From Sphingobacterium sp. BN32 (GTDB lineage: Bacteria; Bacteroidota; Bacteroidia; Sphingobacteriales; Sphingobacteriaceae), in assembly GCF_030503615.1 (NCBI RefSeq), contig NZ_CP129963.1, forward strand, positions 2,542,001 through 2,606,000: a stretch of 64,000 nt of DNA, read 5' to 3'. Below are positions 61,615-64,000 of the stretch, piece by piece (within the stretch, counting starts at the first letter, position 1; each line of letters starts with the position of its first letter). A program made the position numbers and the translations under genes. Under the pieces are notes generated by a model, which was given only the letters and a program-made list of their open reading frames with translations, searched no databases and was not told the DNA's origin.

Positions 61615-61629
61615 AAACAAACTTTAAAC

Positions 61630-62340
61630 TTGAAGAAAGCTATTCCTCATATCGTCTATTTTCTGCTATTCGCTGTACATTTATACAGCATAGCAGAAGA
61701 TCTATCGACGCTGAGAATGCTTACTAAACCATTGATTTGTGTCATCTTAATCGCCTACGTCTGGTCTGCTACAGGTTTAAAAACTACTTTCCAAAAACTC
61801 ATTGCCGCTGGTTTATTCTTCGGCTGGCTAGGCGACATTTTCCTGATGTTGCCCAATAAGTTCTTATTCGGATTGGCAGCATTTCTGATCGGACATATTT
61901 TGTATGTCATCGCTTTCATCTTGCAGACCTCTGCGTTTGCATTGAGCCGTGATAAACTATACATCTTAGTTGCCGGTTTCTTAGCCGTTTACTCTTATTA
62001 TTTCTATACGATTCTAGCGCCTAGCCTTGGCGTAGAAAAGTACCCCGTAATTGCCTACATTATCGTTATTGCATTAATGGGGTTCTTTTCCTACACGAGG
62101 AAGCAGCAAACCAATACAAGCAGCTTCTTGTTGATATTCCTTGGTGCATTACTGTTCATTATCTCCGATTCTATACTTGCTGCCAACAAATTTGTCGCTT
62201 ATATCGCCAACTCTGGTCTGATGATTATGTGCACCTATATGCTTGCCCAATATGCCATTACTTTAGGCAGCGTTTTGGATAATCAGAAGGACAAACAGAC
62301 ATCTTACACAAACGCTCGTCGCAACATCTCACATCGCTAG
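61630..62340 (+). CDS. YhhN/TMEM86 family membrane protein (lysoplasmalogenase-like)
   Basis: A 236-residue protein with eight transmembrane helices. Start is a TTG at 61630, the only in-frame start before MKKAIPHIVYFLL. GWLGDIFLMLP (about 65-75) and FIISDSILAANKF (about 176-188) bear the conserved aspartates of the YhhN family, whose animal member TMEM86B cleaves lysoplasmalogen. Bacterial substrates are unclear. It follows the permease gene by 15 bp. Confidence 0.85.
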   Translation: MKKAIPHIVYFLLFAVHLYSIAEDLSTLRMLTKPLICVILIAYVWSATGLKTTFQKLIAAGLFFGWLGDIFLMLPNKFLFGLAAFLIGHILYVIAFILQTSAFALSRDKLYILVAGFLAVYSYYFYTILAPSLGVEKYPVIAYIIVIALMGFFSYTRKQQTNTSSFLLIFLGALLFIISDSILAANKFVAYIANSGLMIMCTYMLAQYAITLGSVLDNQKDKQTSYTNARRNISHR

Positions 62341-62361
62341 CAAAAGGCTTCAAATACTCAA

Positions 62362-63516
62362 CTACTCTTCACCCTCTGTATTCTTTAGCTTCATCAACAG
62401 TGTATATGCATTCTTAATCACAATATTCTTCCCTATTAATTCAGCAGCATTCTTCACTTGCACATACCCATTTTCTTCAAGACCGATTTCAACAGGAACA
62501 AGACGATAAGCTAGTTTCGATTCCTGAACAAACAGATAGTTCTTACCCTCAAAATTTACAACGCTCTCCTCGGGTACCGCATCTTCAAAAGATGTTGAAA
62601 CGGCAATTTCAGCATTCATATAAGTACCAGGAACTAGTCTCTTGTCGCTAGCATTCAATGCGCATTGAACCATGGCCATCCCCTGTTCATCGATACTTCT
62701 ACTGACTAGTTGTATAGTTCCGTCATAGCGCTTATCCGGCTCGCTATTGCTGTAAGCCGATAGACGCTGTCCAATCGTGAGCTTCTGCAAGTCCTTCTCG
62801 AACACAGATAAGTTCAGGTAAACCCGATCCGGATTTACCAACTCAAATAGCACGTCGGAGGCTGCCACGTATTTGCCAATATTCACATTGATCTTACTCA
62901 CATAACCGCTTATGCTGCTGTAAAGTGGCGCACTCTTACTGATTCGATCAGCAGTAACCTGTGCAGGATTGATGTTGACCAAACGTAAAGACTGTGCAAT
63001 TGCATTCATTTGTATCTGTTGATTATCCATCTCAGCCTTTGCCAATTGCATTACCTTGTCACTGCTTGCCTTCGATTCATTTAGGGTCTTTTGTCTGTTA
63101 AAGTCGAGCTCGGCAAATTGATATTTGGACTTGGCAGTCAAATAATCCTGTTGAAGCTTAATGAATTCCGGGTTTTCGATAATTGCGATTACTTGTCCTT
63201 TCGAAACAGGTTTACCCGCAATGAGGTCTGTATTTTTCAGGTAGCCCCCCAATGCCGCGCTGACAGACTGCATATTCTGAGGCGGAACATCAATTTTTCC
63301 GTTGATGCGCAGTATCTGCGAAATAGATTGATTCGATATGCTCATCGTCTCTATCGCCGCATTCTTTAGCTGCGCGTCAGTCAATTTGACTAAACTTTCG
63401 TCTACAGCATCTTGTGTTATAGTTTGCTGATCTTTTGGTTCATTCGTTTGACAAGAAACCATGATAGTAAAAAAGAACATCAGCAAGGCTTTATAAATTG
63501 ATTCTATATATTTCAT
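62362..63516 (-). CDS. RND periplasmic adaptor, CusB/CzcB type
   Basis: A 384-residue lipoprotein (signal peptide ending VSCQ, residue 22) of the heavy-metal efflux adaptor family. QNMQSVSAALGGYLKNTDLI and AGKPVSKGQVIAIIENPEF show the first lipoyl half. A coiled-coil hairpin and the second half (SAPLYSSISGYVSKINVNIG) follow, then a barrel and membrane-proximal part. It links an RND metal pump to its exit channel. It starts 2 bp after the stop of the upstream TolC-like frame, so is coupled to it. Confidence 0.9.
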   Translation of the reverse strand: MKYIESIYKALLMFFFTIMVSCQTNEPKDQQTITQDAVDESLVKLTDAQLKNAAIETMSISNQSISQILRINGKIDVPPQNMQSVSAALGGYLKNTDLIAGKPVSKGQVIAIIENPEFIKLQQDYLTAKSKYQFAELDFNRQKTLNESKASSDKVMQLAKAEMDNQQIQMNAIAQSLRLVNINPAQVTADRISKSAPLYSSISGYVSKINVNIGKYVAASDVLFELVNPDRVYLNLSVFEKDLQKLTIGQRLSAYSNSEPDKRYDGTIQLVSRSIDEQGMAMVQCALNASDKRLVPGTYMNAEIAVSTSFEDAVPEESVVNFEGKNYLFVQESKLAYRLVPVEIGLEENGYVQVKNAAELIGKNIVIKNAYTLLMKLKNTEGEE

Positions 63517-63518
63517 TA

Positions 63519-64000
63519 TTATTGCTCTAGTTGTTGATATAATATTTGAATTGTATTTTCATTTAAGCGCCATAAGGCATCCACATATCCACTTTTCACC
63601 GCCACATATTGATTCAGCAGCAGCACAAATTCCAAATAATTGATTTCGCCGGATAAAAATTGTCGATTCGCCGTTTCTAAAATTAATTGGGCATTGCTTA
63701 AATCAATTTGCTCAAAACGAGTCACGATAGCTAGGTTATTATTATAAGATTGCACCAGACCCTCGCGTTGGATTTTTAAGCCCCGGTCCATCTGCTCGTA
63801 CTCATTCGTAGCAATTCGCTCGGCGACTTTTGCTGCTTGAATGCGCGCTTTTTGCCCGGAGGAAAAGACAGGCAGGGAGAAACCGATTTGAACGGATTGA
63901 AACTGAGGCGTCATACCATAATATTTACCATCGACGCCAATCCCCTTAAAACTGTTCAGATTATAGCCTAACTGCAGTTCCGGAAGTAACTTCATCCGTT
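63519..64000 (-). CDS. TolC/CusC-type domain, 5' end cut by window edge
   Basis: The frame is open to the right edge, so only about 160 C-terminal residues are seen. They are the second TolC/OEP repeat: LPVFSSGQKARIQAAKVAER, then long helices (QFLSGEINYLEFVLLLNQYV, VAVKSGYVDALWRLNENTIQ). In Bacteroidota the CzcA-type pump often carries a TolC domain at its C-terminus and precedes czcB, so this may be the tail of a CzcA-TolC fusion and not a separate protein. The apparent ATG at 63995 is probably internal. Confidence 0.85.
   Translation of the reverse strand, partial: RMKLLPELQLGYNLNSFKGIGVDGKYYGMTPQFQSVQIGFSLPVFSSGQKARIQAAKVAERIATNEYEQMDRGLKIQREGLVQSYNNNLAIVTRFEQIDLSNAQLILETANRQFLSGEINYLEFVLLLNQYVAVKSGYVDALWRLNENTIQILYQQLEQ

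Overview
The window reads as a chromosomal segment of a Bacteroidota bacterium, most likely Sphingobacteriaceae (Sphingobacterium or a close relative). The evidence is the recurrent promoter element TAnnTTTG just upstream of many starts, lipoproteins with short lipoboxes, the lineage-typical DUF5606, DUF1573/YajC/YbbR and FeoA-FeoB-small-Cys-protein genes, a long PurL, and A-rich rather than GGAGG ribosome binding sites. No prophage, complete insertion sequence or CRISPR array is present. Both window ends cut a gene: a pirin at the left and a TolC-type efflux protein, or the tail of a CzcA-TolC fusion, at the right.

Layout. 1-5.8 kb: pirin, RadC, cyclophilin and DUF5606, then a small accessory block (DUF695-like protein, GNAT, a metalloprotease-methyltransferase fusion, a TPMT-like methyltransferase). 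5.9-9.6 kb: a copper module with a His/Cys-rich exported protein, an HMA-DUF3347 protein, and a multicopper oxidase fused to a CopB-like barrel. 9.9-14.8 kb: LuxR-type regulator, DoxX, then a tight three-gene unit (N-formylglutamate amidohydrolase-like, MATCAP/QEGLA-type metallopeptidase, glutathione-synthetase-like ATP-grasp). 14.8-18.7 kb: BrkB-like and DUF421 membrane proteins, a repeat-rich spacer, an EamA exporter and a lipoprotein. 18.8-25 kb: a TetR-TolC-adaptor-RND efflux operon read leftwards. 25.2-28.9 kb: a NUDIX-family regulator divergent from pfkA, an N-acetylglucosamine-kinase-like gene and gap. 29.2-32.6 kb: mnmA, two identical tRNA-Phe genes, a sulfatase, a candidate small RNA and a 38-residue membrane protein. 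32.6-45.3 kb: exonuclease, coaE and ybbR, then purL, an ANT(6)-like gene, a heptamer repeat locus, a Na+/H+ antiporter and rlmF, then yajC, DUF1573 and nusB. 45.3-51.8 kb: a leucine-dehydrogenase homologue lacking its catalytic lysine, an ABC exporter, a gene remnant, tRNA-Ala, a DUF2335 module, ribosomal L27/L21, and an SRPBCC membrane protein. 52-64 kb: two exported proteins, glmM, PAP2, a ZIP transporter, a MarR regulator, the feo operon, an amino-acid permease, YhhN, and part of a heavy-metal efflux system.

The most noteworthy structures are: (1) two dispersed repeat families in spacers. One has long inverted arms of 7-bp units (about 16.97-17.21 kb and 40.27-40.73 kb, the latter with three 77-bp tandem units). 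The other has palindromes flanked by 11-bp ATTGGGTTTG-like units (16.88, 29.05 and 51.84 kb). (2) The amidohydrolase/metallopeptidase/ATP-grasp unit, which looks like a peptide-modifying set. (3) A compact three-hairpin small RNA candidate at 32.3 kb. (4) Two unusual fusions. (5) Two enzyme-family proteins whose catalytic residues are replaced: the NUDIX regulator and the leucine-dehydrogenase homologue.

Metal handling is a theme: the copper module, ZIP, Feo and the CzcB-type adaptor lie within this window. Many starts sit unusually close to a TAnnTTTG element, so some messages are predicted to be leaderless or nearly so. All functions are assigned by reading motifs; no database search was run.
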